DNA of 22,319 nucleotides, from positions 1 to 22,319 of the forward strand of contig JBEKBO010000078.1 of the NCBI GenBank assembly GCA_050015355.1, read 5' to 3'. The stretch comes from CAWBRT01 sp050015355. GTDB lineage: Bacteria; Acidobacteriota; Terriglobia; Terriglobales; Acidobacteriaceae. Shown here piece after piece: positions 1-7,561 of the stretch. A program made the position numbers and the translations under genes. Under the pieces are notes generated by a model that did no database searches, was not told the origin of the DNA, and saw only the letters and a program-made list of their open reading frames with translations. Each line of letters starts with the position of its first letter. The stretch's first letter is position 1.

Positions 1-458
1 TCATTAGCGCAGCCTTTGTGATTTTTGCCGGGGTCGCGGCGGCAATGGCGCTGCCTTACTTCTGGAGCCAGTACCGGGTCGTGAGCGGCTGGCCTGAAGT
101 CAACGCGCAGGTGGTCCGCAGCGACGTGGTGCGGCTCACGTTCGCTGGCAGCGACTACTACGCATGGGATTCGCAGTTTCTGTTTTCGCGAGATGGACGC
201 CAGCACTTTGCCGGCGCCGGTCCTCACAACTCGCGAGATTACCAACAGGTTCGCCGTCTCGGCGACGAGTACCCCGTGGGCAGCTATCATCTGGTGCGAG
301 TCAATCCGGCCACTCCACAAGAGATCAGGCTGCACGCCGGCTGGAACCGGCGGTTTTTCGCGATTTCCATTCTGCTGGGCAGTGCGGCGGCGGGGCTCGG
401 CGCCATCGGGCTGGCTCTGTTCCTGCTGGCCCGCGCCCAATCCGCAAGCTCCGCCTGA
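1..458 (+). CDS. DUF3592-like membrane protein, 5' end outside window
   Basis: The reading frame is open from the left edge (codons from base 3) and ends with TGA at 456-458. A GTG at 18 could be read as a start, but the codons before it continue a hydrophobic stretch (ISAAFVIFAGVAAAMALPYF), so the gene most likely begins outside the window. What is visible is one N-terminal membrane segment and then a soluble stretch of about 80 residues that starts with the GWPEVNAQV motif and contains SQFLFSRDGRQ. A second membrane segment (FFAISILLGSAAAGLGAIGLALFLLA, quoted in part) closes the protein. This membrane-soluble-membrane layout, with W-P near the first helix, matches the DUF3592 family, whose function is not known. 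No catalytic residues can be named. The gene stands alone before a repeat-rich gap. Confidence 0.6.
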   Translation, partial: ISAAFVIFAGVAAAMALPYFWSQYRVVSGWPEVNAQVVRSDVVRLTFAGSDYYAWDSQFLFSRDGRQHFAGAGPHNSRDYQQVRRLGDEYPVGSYHLVRVNPATPQEIRLHAGWNRRFFAISILLGSAAAGLGAIGLALFLLARAQSASSA

Positions 459-483
459 GAATCTACGGCCCGGATGAACCTGA

Positions 484-566
484 GTGCCCCACGTCCCGTC
501 CCGCTTTTATCGGGGTCCCCGGCGAGCCCTGCTCGCTGGGGTGATTGGGACTGACGTGGGGTAGTT
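484..566 (+). repeat. A-type palindrome (A1) with nested B unit
   Basis: The outer arms TGCCCCACGTC (485-495) and GACGTGGGGTAGTT (553-566) can pair. The loop holds a complete B-type hairpin at about 511-543 (CGGGGTCCCC...CGCTGGGGTG). The uninterrupted sister copy at 14135-14181 has the same outer arms but only a short loop, so B looks inserted into A. Confidence 0.85.
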
Positions 567-616
567 AAGGCTCACCAATTCGCAATTGCGCTTTACAATA
601 GAGCCTGGGGCCGAGA

Positions 617-896
617 ACTGGTTGCATAAATATTTCTTTGAAGGGGCGCGCCTTTAGAGGCCGCTGAAAAACTCGTAGCAGTGTCATCCTGAGGTCGCGC
701 CGGTTTTGCGCGACCGAAGGATCTGCTTTATTTTCAGCACGCGCAAACAGCAGATCCTTCGCTACGCTCAGGATGACACCTCGGAGTACAGTTTTTCGGC
801 AGCCTGTTGAGCCGCGCCGTCCAGGACCAATATTGGCGTGGGCTTTAGCCCCCAAGGAAATTGCCGGTTCTTCCAAAACGCATTTATGCAACCAGT
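617..896. mobile_element. F-type composite palindromic element (MITE-like)
   Basis: A 280-base element is bounded by a perfect 15-base inverted repeat, ACTGGTTGCATAAAT at 617-631 and its complement at 882-896. Inside, a second inverted pair (CCGCTGAAAAACT at 661-673 against AGTTTTTCGGCAG at about 788-800) flanks the D hairpin at 681-779. No ORF inside resembles a transposase, so it would be non-autonomous. A related copy in the opposite orientation lies at about 21999-22191. The element ends 40 bases before the murA start codon. Together with the A1 repeat it fills most of the gap at 459-935, where no gene is seen. Confidence 0.7.
681..779. repeat. D-type hairpin repeat
   Basis: GTGTCATCCTGAG at 681-693 is answered by CTCAGGATGACAC at 767-779, with further pairing inside (GAAGGATCTGC against GCAGATCCTTC). 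Similar hairpins occur at about 9267-9355, 18171-18303 and 22018-22115. It forms the core of the larger F element. Confidence 0.85.
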
Positions 897-935
897 CCGA
901 GGGCCGCATATCATTTTTACCGCAGGATTTAAGCG

Positions 936-2225
936 ATGGATAAATTCGTCGTTCGGGGTGGCAATCCTTTGCTCGGGACGGTTCGCATCAGCGGCGCCAA
1001 GAATGCCGCACTGCCTGCCATGGCCGCCGCCATTCTCACTGAAGAGCCGGTCATCCTCGAAAACATTCCCCAAGTGCGCGATATCGAGACCGAGCGCAAG
1101 CTGCTCGCCGCCATGGGAGCCGAGGTCGAACTGGGCTACGGCCGCGCCCAGCATCGCACCATCATCTGCTGCCGCCAACTGAGCCGCCCGGAAGCCGGCT
1201 ACGATCTGGTTAAAACCATGCGCGCGTCCACGCTCGTGCTCGGGCCGCTGGTCGCGCGCACCGGAACCGCGCGTGTCTCCATACCCGGCGGCTGCGCCAT
1301 CGGAGCGCGTCCCATCGACCTGCACATCAAGGGACTGGAGCGGCTTGGCGCCACCATCCGCCAGGAGCACGGCTACATCGAAGCCCGGGCCGAGCGTCTC
1401 AAGGGCAATCGCATCACCTTCGACAAAATCACCGTTACCGGCACCGAGGACCTGCTGATGGCCGCCGTGCTCGCCGAAGGCGCGACCGTCATGGAGAATT
1501 GCGCGCGCGAGCCCGAGGTCGTCGATCTGGCGGAGCTGCTCACCAAGATGGGAGCCAACATCGAAGGCGCCGGAACCTCCACCATCCGTGTGCGCGGCGT
1601 CGATAAGCTGCACGGCGCCAAGCATCGCATCATTCCCGATCGCATTGAGGCCGCCACCTTCATCATCGCCGGAGCCCTCACCGGAGGCGATCTACTGGTC
1701 ACGAACCTGGTTCCGGCTCACCAGACGGCGCTGCTCGCCAAGCTCGAACAGGCCGGGGCGCGCTTCCACGTCAATGGCGAGTCGATTCGCGTGATGGGAG
1801 ACAATCCGCTGCAGGCGGCCGATATCGCTACGGAAGAGTATCCCGGCTTCGCCACCGACGTGCAGGCGCAGTACATGGCGCTGGCGACGCAGGCCGAAGG
1901 CACATCGATCATTACCGAGAACATCTTTGAAAACCGCTTCATGCACGCTCTGGAACTGGTTCGCATGGGAGCCAACATCAAAATCGAAGGCAATCGCGCC
2001 GTCGTCCGCGGCAAGACTCCTCTAAGCGGCGCTGCCGTGCAGGCAAGCGACCTGCGCGCCTCGGCCTCCCTGGTGCTGGCAGCGCTCGTAGCCGACGGCG
2101 AAACCATCATCGACCGCGTTTACCACATCGACCGCGGCTACGAACATCTAGAGGAAAAGCTGCGCGCTATCGGGGCGCAAATCCGCCGCATCGGCGAAAT
2201 GCTGCCCCGCCGCGCCGGTGCGTAG
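936..2225 (+). CDS. murA: UDP-N-acetylglucosamine 1-carboxyvinyltransferase (MurA)
   Basis: MurA transfers enolpyruvate from PEP to UDP-GlcNAc, the first committed step of peptidoglycan synthesis in the cytoplasm. The 429-residue length is normal for the family. The substrate-binding Lys22-Asn23 lie in ISGAKNAALP. The active-site cysteine is Cys120 in PGGCAIGARPID, which corresponds to Cys115 of the E. coli enzyme and would make it fosfomycin-sensitive in principle. The catalytic aspartate is Asp308 in FATDVQAQ. Two EPSP-synthase-like halves are apparent. The ATG at 936 is preceded by AGGA at 924-927 with suitable spacing. The gene is monocistronic here: a repeat element lies upstream and a repeat-filled gap of 429 bases downstream. 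Confidence 0.97.
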   Translation: MDKFVVRGGNPLLGTVRISGAKNAALPAMAAAILTEEPVILENIPQVRDIETERKLLAAMGAEVELGYGRAQHRTIICCRQLSRPEAGYDLVKTMRASTLVLGPLVARTGTARVSIPGGCAIGARPIDLHIKGLERLGATIRQEHGYIEARAERLKGNRITFDKITVTGTEDLLMAAVLAEGATVMENCAREPEVVDLAELLTKMGANIEGAGTSTIRVRGVDKLHGAKHRIIPDRIEAATFIIAGALTGGDLLVTNLVPAHQTALLAKLEQAGARFHVNGESIRVMGDNPLQAADIATEEYPGFATDVQAQYMALATQAEGTSIITENIFENRFMHALELVRMGANIKIEGNRAVVRGKTPLSGAAVQASDLRASASLVLAALVADGETIIDRVYHIDRGYEHLEEKLRAIGAQIRRIGEMLPRRAGA

Positions 2226-2252
2226 AACCACGAGATCAGTTCTCTTGTCTGC

Positions 2253-2372
2253 GGGTGCCCCAGGTTCCGCGCCGCCAAGAAACTCCTTTGAGACAACCCG
2301 CACCGCCAGGCTGGCTGTGCCGCCCGTAGCGAAGAGCTCCTTTGGCGGTTCGCGCTAACCTGGGGTAGTTTC
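2253..2372 (+). repeat. A-type palindrome with long stem (A2)
   Basis: CCCCAGGTT at 2258-2266 pairs with AACCTGGGG at about 2357-2365, and the inner CGCGCCGCCAA pairs with TTGGCGGTTCGCG. The copy ends with the family tail GGGGTAGTTTC. The outer stem differs in sequence from the other copies yet stays complementary. Together with the next four hairpins it fills the gap at 2226-2654, where no gene is seen. Confidence 0.8.
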
Positions 2373-2392
2373 TCGTTCTGAATCGTAAAGTT

Positions 2393-2428
2393 GGTGGCCC
2401 ACATCCGCCCGCAGTTGGCGAATGTGGG
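2393..2428 (+). repeat. A-type palindrome lacking the TAGTTTC tail
   Basis: GGTGGCCCACATCCGCCCGC is followed by AGTTGGCGAATGTGGG, giving a stem of about 12 base pairs with one mismatch. The usual GTAGTTTC tail is absent here and is replaced by AACGATG. Confidence 0.7.
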
Positions 2429-2483
2429 AACGATGCGCCGGGGCCGGGTGGCTGGTGGCCTAGAACTCAAGCCCCGACGGGCG

Positions 2484-2527
2484 GGTGGCCCATTCTAGCC
2501 CGCAGTTGGCTAGAGTGGGGTAGTTTC
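2484..2527 (+). repeat. A-type palindrome (A3)
   Basis: GGTGGCCCATTCTAGCC pairs with GGCTAGAGTGGGG, with one G-T wobble, around a CGCAGTT loop. It ends in the family tail TAGTTTC. Confidence 0.85.
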
Positions 2528-2553
2528 GTACTTTTTTCCTCTGGGACCGTGCT

Positions 2554-2592
2554 GGGTGCCCCATTCAAGCGCAGCTTGGGTGGGGCTTTTTT
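2554..2592 (+). repeat. C-type hairpin with terminator shape
   Basis: GCCCCATTCAAGC and GCTTGGGTGGGGC form a 13-base-pair stem with G-T wobbles, followed by a run of six T. It is shaped like a Rho-independent terminator for + strand transcription and lies about 330 bases after murA. A near-identical hairpin at 14183-14219 has only three T, so this may simply be a repeat that happens to gain terminator function here. Confidence 0.65.
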
Positions 2593-2599
2593 GCTGGGC

Positions 2600-2630
2600 G
2601 GGTGCCCCACATCTGCTTGGCAGATGTGGG
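2600..2630 (+). repeat. Short A-like hairpin
   Basis: GGTGCCCCACATCTGCTTGG is followed by CAGATGTGGG, giving a short stem of CCCACATCTG with CAGATGTGGG. It shares the GGTGCCCCAC head of the A and C forms but lacks the TAGTTTC tail. Confidence 0.65.
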
Positions 2631-2654
2631 ATTCGAGTTTCGATTTCCCTACCG

Positions 2655-4403
2655 CTACCGCCCCGGGAACGTACTCCGATAGACCACCACATCCGGTTTG
2701 CCGGGCGTGCTGAAGCCGGCAATCTTTTGCAGCCAGCGCGGATTGCGCGCCACGGCCTGCGCCACCGCATCGCCATTCACCGCGATCACGTAGTCCGCCG
2801 CCTGTGCCGGGCAGCTCAGCCCCGCATCCCAGATCATTTTCCCGGTTTCGTTGACCACGCGCCCGAGATGCACATCGGCGGATTGCACTGCGCCCACATA
2901 CTCGCCGGTGTACATCAGCAGCGTCGAATGCGGTGGAAGCGCGGCGAGCACGTGCGCCAGTTGCGATTCCAGCCGCATGCGGCCAAGGGAATTCGTCCGC
3001 GCCTCGCGCAGGCAGATTGGCGTAGCATCGGCAACCCTGACGTAGTTCGTCGCCAGCAACACGATCAGCGCGCCCGCCGCAACTCGTCTACCCGAACCCG
3101 CAGGAATCCGGTCGACTATAAACTCAACGGCGACTGCCACAAACACCGCGAATGCAGGTAGCAACTCCAGTCCATAGCGCACGTTGTAGTAGGAAAAAGG
3201 CCACCACACCGGCAGAAACACCGGCACACTGCCATAGGCGATCGAGTACGCATAGAACGGCAGTGGCAACCATAGCAGCAGCCACGTCCATGCGCGGCGT
3301 GCGCGCGACAGCACCGCAAGCAGCGTTCCCAGTGCGGCCAGCGCCAGCAGTATCCATGTCTGCCACTCTCTCAGCATCTCCGCCAAAGATGGCCGCGTCC
3401 GCCGTGGAGTGAAGCCGTCGGAAAAATTCAGCTGCGCCGCTTTCAGAAACTGCTTGGCCGCCAGCCCGAGGTCGTGCTTGCCCGGATAGGAATAGCCATG
3501 TCCTGTGCGCTGTTCAATGGCTTGCGCCGAATACGGCCCGTTCCACCAATCCAGCGGCTTGTAGTTAATGGCGTAGTTGTGCGCCAGCCAGAGCGTGGGG
3601 GTAAGCACACACAACAGAAGAAAGGCCGTCAGCGAGCACCTCACGCCGCGAATTGCCTCGCCCGCGCCGGCGCGCACGACAATCGCCACCGCCGCGCAGC
3701 CGATGACAAAGGCCAGCATCCAGCCGTCGTAGCGCGTTAGCATGGCGGCGGCCAGCACCATGCCGCAGCGCTCCAGCGACTTCGACGCCAACAAGCCTGA
3801 GGGTGGCCCACTCAAGCTTCCTTTGCTTGAGTGGGGTAGTTTCCGCGAATCCGCCCTGCAAAAGCTGCGAACAAATTCATCCAGGTAAACGACTGCCCAG
3901 ATCATGGCGGCCAGAAAAATCGACTCCGTCATGGCCGTCGACTGCATGTAGAGCAGATTCGGATTCAGCCCCAGCAATGCGGCCGCCAGCCAGGCGGCAA
4001 AGCGCGATGCCCTGCCCCGCACCAGCCTGAAGACGCCGACAACGGCGAAAACATAGGCGATCATCGACGCGATTGAGCCGCCAACCCCGCTGCGCCACAT
4101 CCAGTCGTTGACGAGAAATGGAAGGCTGAGCACGTGCGGCAGCGGAAGCCACACCGTCCCGAGCTGATCGAGGCCGGGGGTGCGCGAATCGAAGACGCGG
4201 CGCGCGATATTGATGTGTGCCACCGCATCGCCGTAAAGCAGCAGCTCACCCTGCAGGTAGAACCAGAAAAAACTCGCTAACGACGCCACGCAGGCACACA
4301 AGGTCACGAGCCGATAGTCGCGGCTCGGCCAATGCGGTTCGCTCGATTCTGTCGTGAGCTTTTCCGTATCTAGTTCGATCCCCCAGCACGTATATCCTGA
4401 CAT
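2655..4403 (-). CDS. Polytopic membrane glycosyltransferase-like protein (GT-C/ArnT-PMT type)
   Basis: This 582-residue protein has about ten hydrophobic helices and resembles GT-C fold transferases that use polyprenyl-phosphate sugars. It would act on the outer face of the inner membrane, possibly in glycosylation of protein, lipid or polymer; the substrate is unknown. An early acidic motif in the first outer loop (GDAVAHINIARRVF, Asp59) fits the catalytic aspartate of this fold. NPNLLYMQSTAMTES and LTRYDGWML are other conserved-looking loops. Residues about 187-201 (RKLPHSSKGSLSGPP) are encoded by an A-type palindrome at 3801-3843 that keeps the frame. The ATG at 4403 lies in the edge of an E-type repeat with no Shine-Dalgarno sequence, so the true 5' end may have been replaced or may start at GTG/TTG near residue 34-36. 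Family membership is inferred from topology and motifs only. Confidence 0.75.
   Translation of the reverse strand: MSGYTCWGIELDTEKLTTESSEPHWPSRDYRLVTLCACVASLASFFWFYLQGELLLYGDAVAHINIARRVFDSRTPGLDQLGTVWLPLPHVLSLPFLVNDWMWRSGVGGSIASMIAYVFAVVGVFRLVRGRASRFAAWLAAALLGLNPNLLYMQSTAMTESIFLAAMIWAVVYLDEFVRSFCRADSRKLPHSSKGSLSGPPSGLLASKSLERCGMVLAAAMLTRYDGWMLAFVIGCAAVAIVVRAGAGEAIRGVRCSLTAFLLLCVLTPTLWLAHNYAINYKPLDWWNGPYSAQAIEQRTGHGYSYPGKHDLGLAAKQFLKAAQLNFSDGFTPRRTRPSLAEMLREWQTWILLALAALGTLLAVLSRARRAWTWLLLWLPLPFYAYSIAYGSVPVFLPVWWPFSYYNVRYGLELLPAFAVFVAVAVEFIVDRIPAGSGRRVAAGALIVLLATNYVRVADATPICLREARTNSLGRMRLESQLAHVLAALPPHSTLLMYTGEYVGAVQSADVHLGRVVNETGKMIWDAGLSCPAQAADYVIAVNGDAVAQAVARNPRWLQKIAGFSTPGKPDVVVYRSTFPGR
3801..3843 (+). 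repeat. A-type palindrome inside a coding sequence (A6)
   Basis: GGTGGCCCACTCAAGC and GCTTGAGTGGGG form the stem, and the TAGTTTC tail follows. The copy lies inside the glycosyltransferase gene, on the strand opposite to the coding strand. Read in the gene it encodes an extra hydrophilic stretch without a stop or frameshift. Confidence 0.85.
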
Positions 4404-4531
4404 ATCAGACTGTCATGGCGAGCGAAGTCGAGCCACCTTTTGTATCTGCTGCCCAAACAAAGGGTGGCTCCACTCCGCTTCGCTCCGGTCGCCATGACAC
4501 CCCTTGGGAATTCCTGGATACGCCAACAAGG
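4390..4531 (+). repeat. E-type hairpin element (E1)
   Basis: TGTCATGGCGAGCGAAG at 4411 is answered by CGCCATGACA ending at 4499, with CCACCTTTT against AAAGGGTGG inside. Similarity to the copy at 17840-17982 extends beyond the hairpin, from GTATATCC on the left to TTGGGAATT..TGGATAC.CCAACAAGG on the right. The whole unit is therefore about 142 bases, with weak terminal inversion (GTATATCC and GGATAC). The ATG assigned to the glycosyltransferase gene lies inside its left edge. Confidence 0.8.
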
Positions 4532-4641
4532 GAATTGCACAATGTTCGTCTGTGACATGCCACGCGCCTGAGGATCGCACTCTGGGCGGTTGCTGATGGT
4601 ATGGCGATTCCGAAACAGCCGCAGCCGTCGCGCGAACCCAG

Positions 4642-5529
4642 TTAGCTAACCGCCGGAGTGCCTGATTCGGTATCTTTCTTGGGTATCAGGGATTGGCTTT
4701 CCCACCTCTGGCAAACAAATTCAAAGAAACCTTCAACTGGCTTCGAGCCGCAAATATAGCTGAGCTCGTGCCCGGCATGCGTTAGGAGCACTAAGCCCAC
4801 GTCTAGTGCATTGTCCGCATCCTTTGGGAACGTGAGTTCCACCGGCCTGCCGTAATAGCAGACAGTAAATGTCTTCGGCAGTTGTTCGCACTGATGTCCA
4901 CCCAAGCCACCCAAGCTGTCGAACCGGATGAGCCCAAGAGCTTCGAGGTGCACAAGGTTGCTGAAGTAGATTCTGTGGCTGTTGTAAAGCTCGGCGCGAT
5001 GATCAAAGACCAGCGGGACCGGCACCTTCCCAATCACCCAGTCGAAGCCGCACAATTCGGTAAACAACTCAGCATCGCGTTTATCCAGATCGGCCAGCAG
5101 ATTGACCGTTCGTTTCGAGAACTTCCCAGGTGCGTTCGCCTCGCCAGCGAGGACTTTGGACCAGAGTTGCTGCATATCTGCGTCGGAAACAATCCTGGAT
5201 TTATCGAAGAAGTTCGTGATCCAATCATCCTCTACGTTTTGCGGCGAGGATTTCTCCTCAAGGAGCGGCAGAGCCTTCGCAGTTATGCTCTCCATGTTCG
5301 ACTGCTTCTTAGCTTCTTCTTCCAGGAAACGACGCATAGCCCGCTTGTGAAGGTCGGTAACCTGGATTTGGGATTCCGTGCGAATTTGGTCTGCCTCGGC
5401 TTCAGCTTTCGCAACACGAATGATTTGGTACGGTTTGAATAGGCCGCCAACAGCGTCCGAAATTTTTTCAATTAAAACAGTGGCTGGCTTCGTGAGCTCG
5501 CCAAATGAAATGATGGGTTTGTCGTTCAT
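4642..5529 (-). CDS. DUF2806-like protein of unknown function
   Basis: This 295-residue soluble protein looks like the DUF2806 family. The telling stretch is DDWITNFFDKSRIVSDADMQ, then LWSKVLAGEANAPGKFSKRT and NLLADLDKRDAELF at roughly residues 101-160. The region before it (residues 35-95) is charged and alpha-helical (AKAEAEADQIRTESQIQ..., HKRAMRRFLEEEAKKQ) and may form a coiled coil. The C-terminal part (165-285) has mixed strands and CYYGRPVELTFP. No catalytic residues can be named. A GAGGG at 5539-5543 precedes the ATG with good spacing. Base composition is visibly more AT-rich than in the neighbours, and the gene sits alone between an E repeat and pfkB, both of which suggest acquisition. 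The family name comes from recall of the conserved motif; the function is unknown. Confidence 0.65.
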   Translation of the reverse strand: MNDKPIISFGELTKPATVLIEKISDAVGGLFKPYQIIRVAKAEAEADQIRTESQIQVTDLHKRAMRRFLEEEAKKQSNMESITAKALPLLEEKSSPQNVEDDWITNFFDKSRIVSDADMQQLWSKVLAGEANAPGKFSKRTVNLLADLDKRDAELFTELCGFDWVIGKVPVPLVFDHRAELYNSHRIYFSNLVHLEALGLIRFDSLGGLGGHQCEQLPKTFTVCYYGRPVELTFPKDADNALDVGLVLLTHAGHELSYICGSKPVEGFFEFVCQRWESQSLIPKKDTESGTPAVS

Positions 5530-5600
5530 AGTGACGTGCCCTCACAGAAAATTGGCAATTAGCCTAGACTACGGAGAAGGCGCCAACTCCGACCTGCCCC

Positions 5601-6512
5601 CTACTCCAGGTGCGTGAGGCTGCGGAACAATTCGAAGCGAGCGTTAATTTCCTCGGTCGTCAGGTTCTGCAGCCGCTCGGTTCCGAAGCGCTCGACCGCG
5701 AACGATCCCATCACGCCGCCGTAAAACATGGCCTTGGTCAGCACCGAACGGTCCAGTTTGCCTTGCGAGGCGATGTAGCCCATGAAGCCGCCGGCGAACG
5801 AGTCGCCCGCGCCCGTCGGGTCCTGCACTTCGTCGATCGGCAGCGCCGGCGCGCGAAACGGGTGCAGCCCGCCATCGCGAAAGAAGATGGTCGCCCCGTA
5901 CTCACCGTGCTTGATGACCAGCGCTCGCGGTCCCATCTGCAAGACCTTGCGCGCCGCTCTTGGCAAACTGCTGTCGCCGGCCAGCAGCTTGGCTTCGCCG
6001 TCGTTGATGAGCAGGATGTCGACTTCCTTCAGCGTCTCGGTCAACTGCGGACGGCTGATGTTGATCCACAAATTCATGGTGTCGCCGCCCACCATCTTGA
6101 CGTTGGGCATCTGGCGGCGCACCTGCAACTGCAACGCCGGATCGATGTTCGCCAGAAACAGGAAAGTCGTGTCGGCGTACTGCTGCGGAATGCGCGGGCT
6201 AAAGTTCTGGAAGACGTTCAGGTCGGTGAAATTTGTTTTGGCTTCGTTGAGGTTCTCGCCGTACTCGCCGCCCCAGTGGAACGTCTTGCCCTTGGCGCGC
6301 TCGATGCCCGTGGTGTCGATGCCGCGGGCCTTCATCACGTTTTCGTGCTCGCCCGTGAAATCCTCGCCGACGACGGCGACCACGCGAACCTTGGTGAAAT
6401 AGCTGGCCGCCAGCGAAAAGTATGTTGCCGAGCCGCCCAGAATCTTCTCCCGCTCGCCGTAAGCGGTCTTGAGCGTATCGAATGCCACCGAACCCACCAC
6501 CAGGATCGACAT
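5601..6512 (-). CDS. PfkB-family carbohydrate/nucleoside kinase
   Basis: This is a 303-residue PfkB/ribokinase-family enzyme, a cytoplasmic ATP-dependent kinase of a sugar or nucleoside. The N-terminal glycine pair is in ILGGSATYFSLAAS (residues 24-37). The C-terminal signature DPTGAGDSFAGGFMGY spans 231-246 and carries the catalytic base Asp237 and the anion hole. NDGEAKLL at 170-177 matches the N-x-x-E type motif of the family. The start codon lies two bases after the mtnP stop, so the two genes are almost certainly cotranscribed and coupled; AAGGTGG in the end of mtnP can serve as ribosome binding site. The context suggests a substrate in methylthioadenosine, methylthioribose or adenosine salvage, but the sequence alone does not give the substrate. 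Confidence 0.88.
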   Translation of the reverse strand: MSILVVGSVAFDTLKTAYGEREKILGGSATYFSLAASYFTKVRVVAVVGEDFTGEHENVMKARGIDTTGIERAKGKTFHWGGEYGENLNEAKTNFTDLNVFQNFSPRIPQQYADTTFLFLANIDPALQLQVRRQMPNVKMVGGDTMNLWINISRPQLTETLKEVDILLINDGEAKLLAGDSSLPRAARKVLQMGPRALVIKHGEYGATIFFRDGGLHPFRAPALPIDEVQDPTGAGDSFAGGFMGYIASQGKLDRSVLTKAMFYGGVMGSFAVERFGTERLQNLTTEEINARFELFRSLTHLE

Positions 6513-6514
6513 GG

Positions 6515-7420
6515 CTATGCGCCCACCTTCTTGCCGTAATCAACCGTGGGCTCCGCTCCGCCGACATACTTGCCGATGATCAGCTTCAAGCGCTCGCGCG
6601 TTTTCTCCGGCATGGCCTCGCGCGCCGTGATGATGGCCGTCGCCAGCGCCGAACCGCACTTGCAAGTGCGTTCGCGCGGCATTGCCGCCACGGCTTCACG
6701 CACCACGTTGCAGGCGTTCTCGGCGTTTTGGTTGAGCACGGCAATAATCTTTTCGACGGTGACCGCATCGTGTTCGGGATGCCAGCAATCGTAGTCCGTC
6801 ACCATGGCGACGGTCGCGTAGCAGAGCTCGGCTTCGCGCGCCAGCTTGGCCTCCTGCAGGTTCGTCATGCCGATCACGTCCATGCCCCAACTGCGGTAGA
6901 GATTGCTCTCGGCCTTGGTCGAGAACTGCGGCCCTTCCATGCAGACGTAGGTTCCGCCGAGTTTGCCGCTGACGCCCGCCTTCTTGCAGCCCTCCGCCAC
7001 CACCCTGGCGACGTCCATGCAAACCGGGTCGCCAAACGCAATGTGCGCCACAATGCCATCCCCGAAAAATGTCGAGACACGCTGCTTCGTGCGGTCAAGA
7101 AACTGGTCGGGGATGAGAAATTCGGTCGGCTTGTGCTCCTGCTTGAGCGAGCCGACGGCGGAAATCGAGAGGATGCGCTCGACGCCAAGCTGTTTCATGC
7201 CATGAATGTTGGCGCGGAAATTCAGCTCCGTCGGCAGCAGGCGATGTCCACGGCCATGCCGCGCCAGAAACGCAACTTTGCGCCCCGCCAGCGTTCCCAA
7301 AACATAAGCGTCTGAAGGTTTGCCGAACGGAGTGTCGAGAGCGACCTCGCGCGTTTCCGTCAGGCCTTTCATGGAATACAGACCACTGCCGCCGATGATA
7401 CCGATCTCTGCCTGTGCCAA
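6515..7420 (-). CDS. mtnP: S-methyl-5'-thioadenosine phosphorylase (MtnP)
   Basis: MtnP splits methylthioadenosine with phosphate into adenine and methylthioribose-1-phosphate, the entry step of methionine salvage from polyamine synthesis. Visible motifs are IGIIGGSGLY at the N-terminus, the phosphate-binding FLARHGRGHRLLPTELNFRA (in part), MEGPQFSTKAESNLYR, and the base-site segment VTDYDCW typical of MTA phosphorylases. I place the start at TTG 7420, where AAGGAG stands 8 bases upstream and the protein begins just before the beta strand AEIGIIGGSG, giving 301 residues. The frame is open further to another TTG at 7462, but that overlaps a TATAAT box and has no Shine-Dalgarno. PfkB follows after two bases. 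Confidence 0.92.
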   Translation of the reverse strand: MAQAEIGIIGGSGLYSMKGLTETREVALDTPFGKPSDAYVLGTLAGRKVAFLARHGRGHRLLPTELNFRANIHGMKQLGVERILSISAVGSLKQEHKPTEFLIPDQFLDRTKQRVSTFFGDGIVAHIAFGDPVCMDVARVVAEGCKKAGVSGKLGGTYVCMEGPQFSTKAESNLYRSWGMDVIGMTNLQEAKLAREAELCYATVAMVTDYDCWHPEHDAVTVEKIIAVLNQNAENACNVVREAVAAMPRERTCKCGSALATAIITAREAMPEKTRERLKLIIGKYVGGAEPTVDYGKKVGA

Positions 7421-7453
7421 ACTCCGCTCTCCTTGGTTTGACGTGAACTCGCG

Positions 7454-7459
7454 ATTATA
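7454..7459 (-). promoter_or_regulatory. Candidate -10 box for mtnP-pfkB
   Basis: Read on the minus strand this is a perfect TATAAT, about 34 bases before the TTG at 7420. The predicted transcript start near 7447 would leave a short leader containing the AAGGAG site. No good -35 box is visible at 16-18 bases spacing, so this rests on the -10 match and its position. Confidence 0.4.
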
Positions 7460-7561
7460 CAACTGGCGCGCCGCGCGCCTGTGGCCTGAGCAGCCAAGCT
7501 GCGTACCCGACAGTACATTTCAGAAGCACGAACCTATTCGCACCGAGCGCCCTGTAGGCGC

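Noticed and set aside
565..909. 114-codon frame containing SVAKDL-type peptides
   Set aside because: It is a translation of the F/D hairpin element; such frames arise from the repeat and show no independent coding evidence.
2554..2592. Dedicated murA terminator
   Set aside because: The shape fits, but the near-identical copy at 14183 and the distance of about 330 bases from murA make a repeat with incidental terminator ability more likely.
5610..6539. 309-codon open frame on the + strand opposite pfkB
   Set aside because: It is antisense to a clear PfkB kinase with intact motifs and has an unnatural His/Arg/Gln-rich composition.
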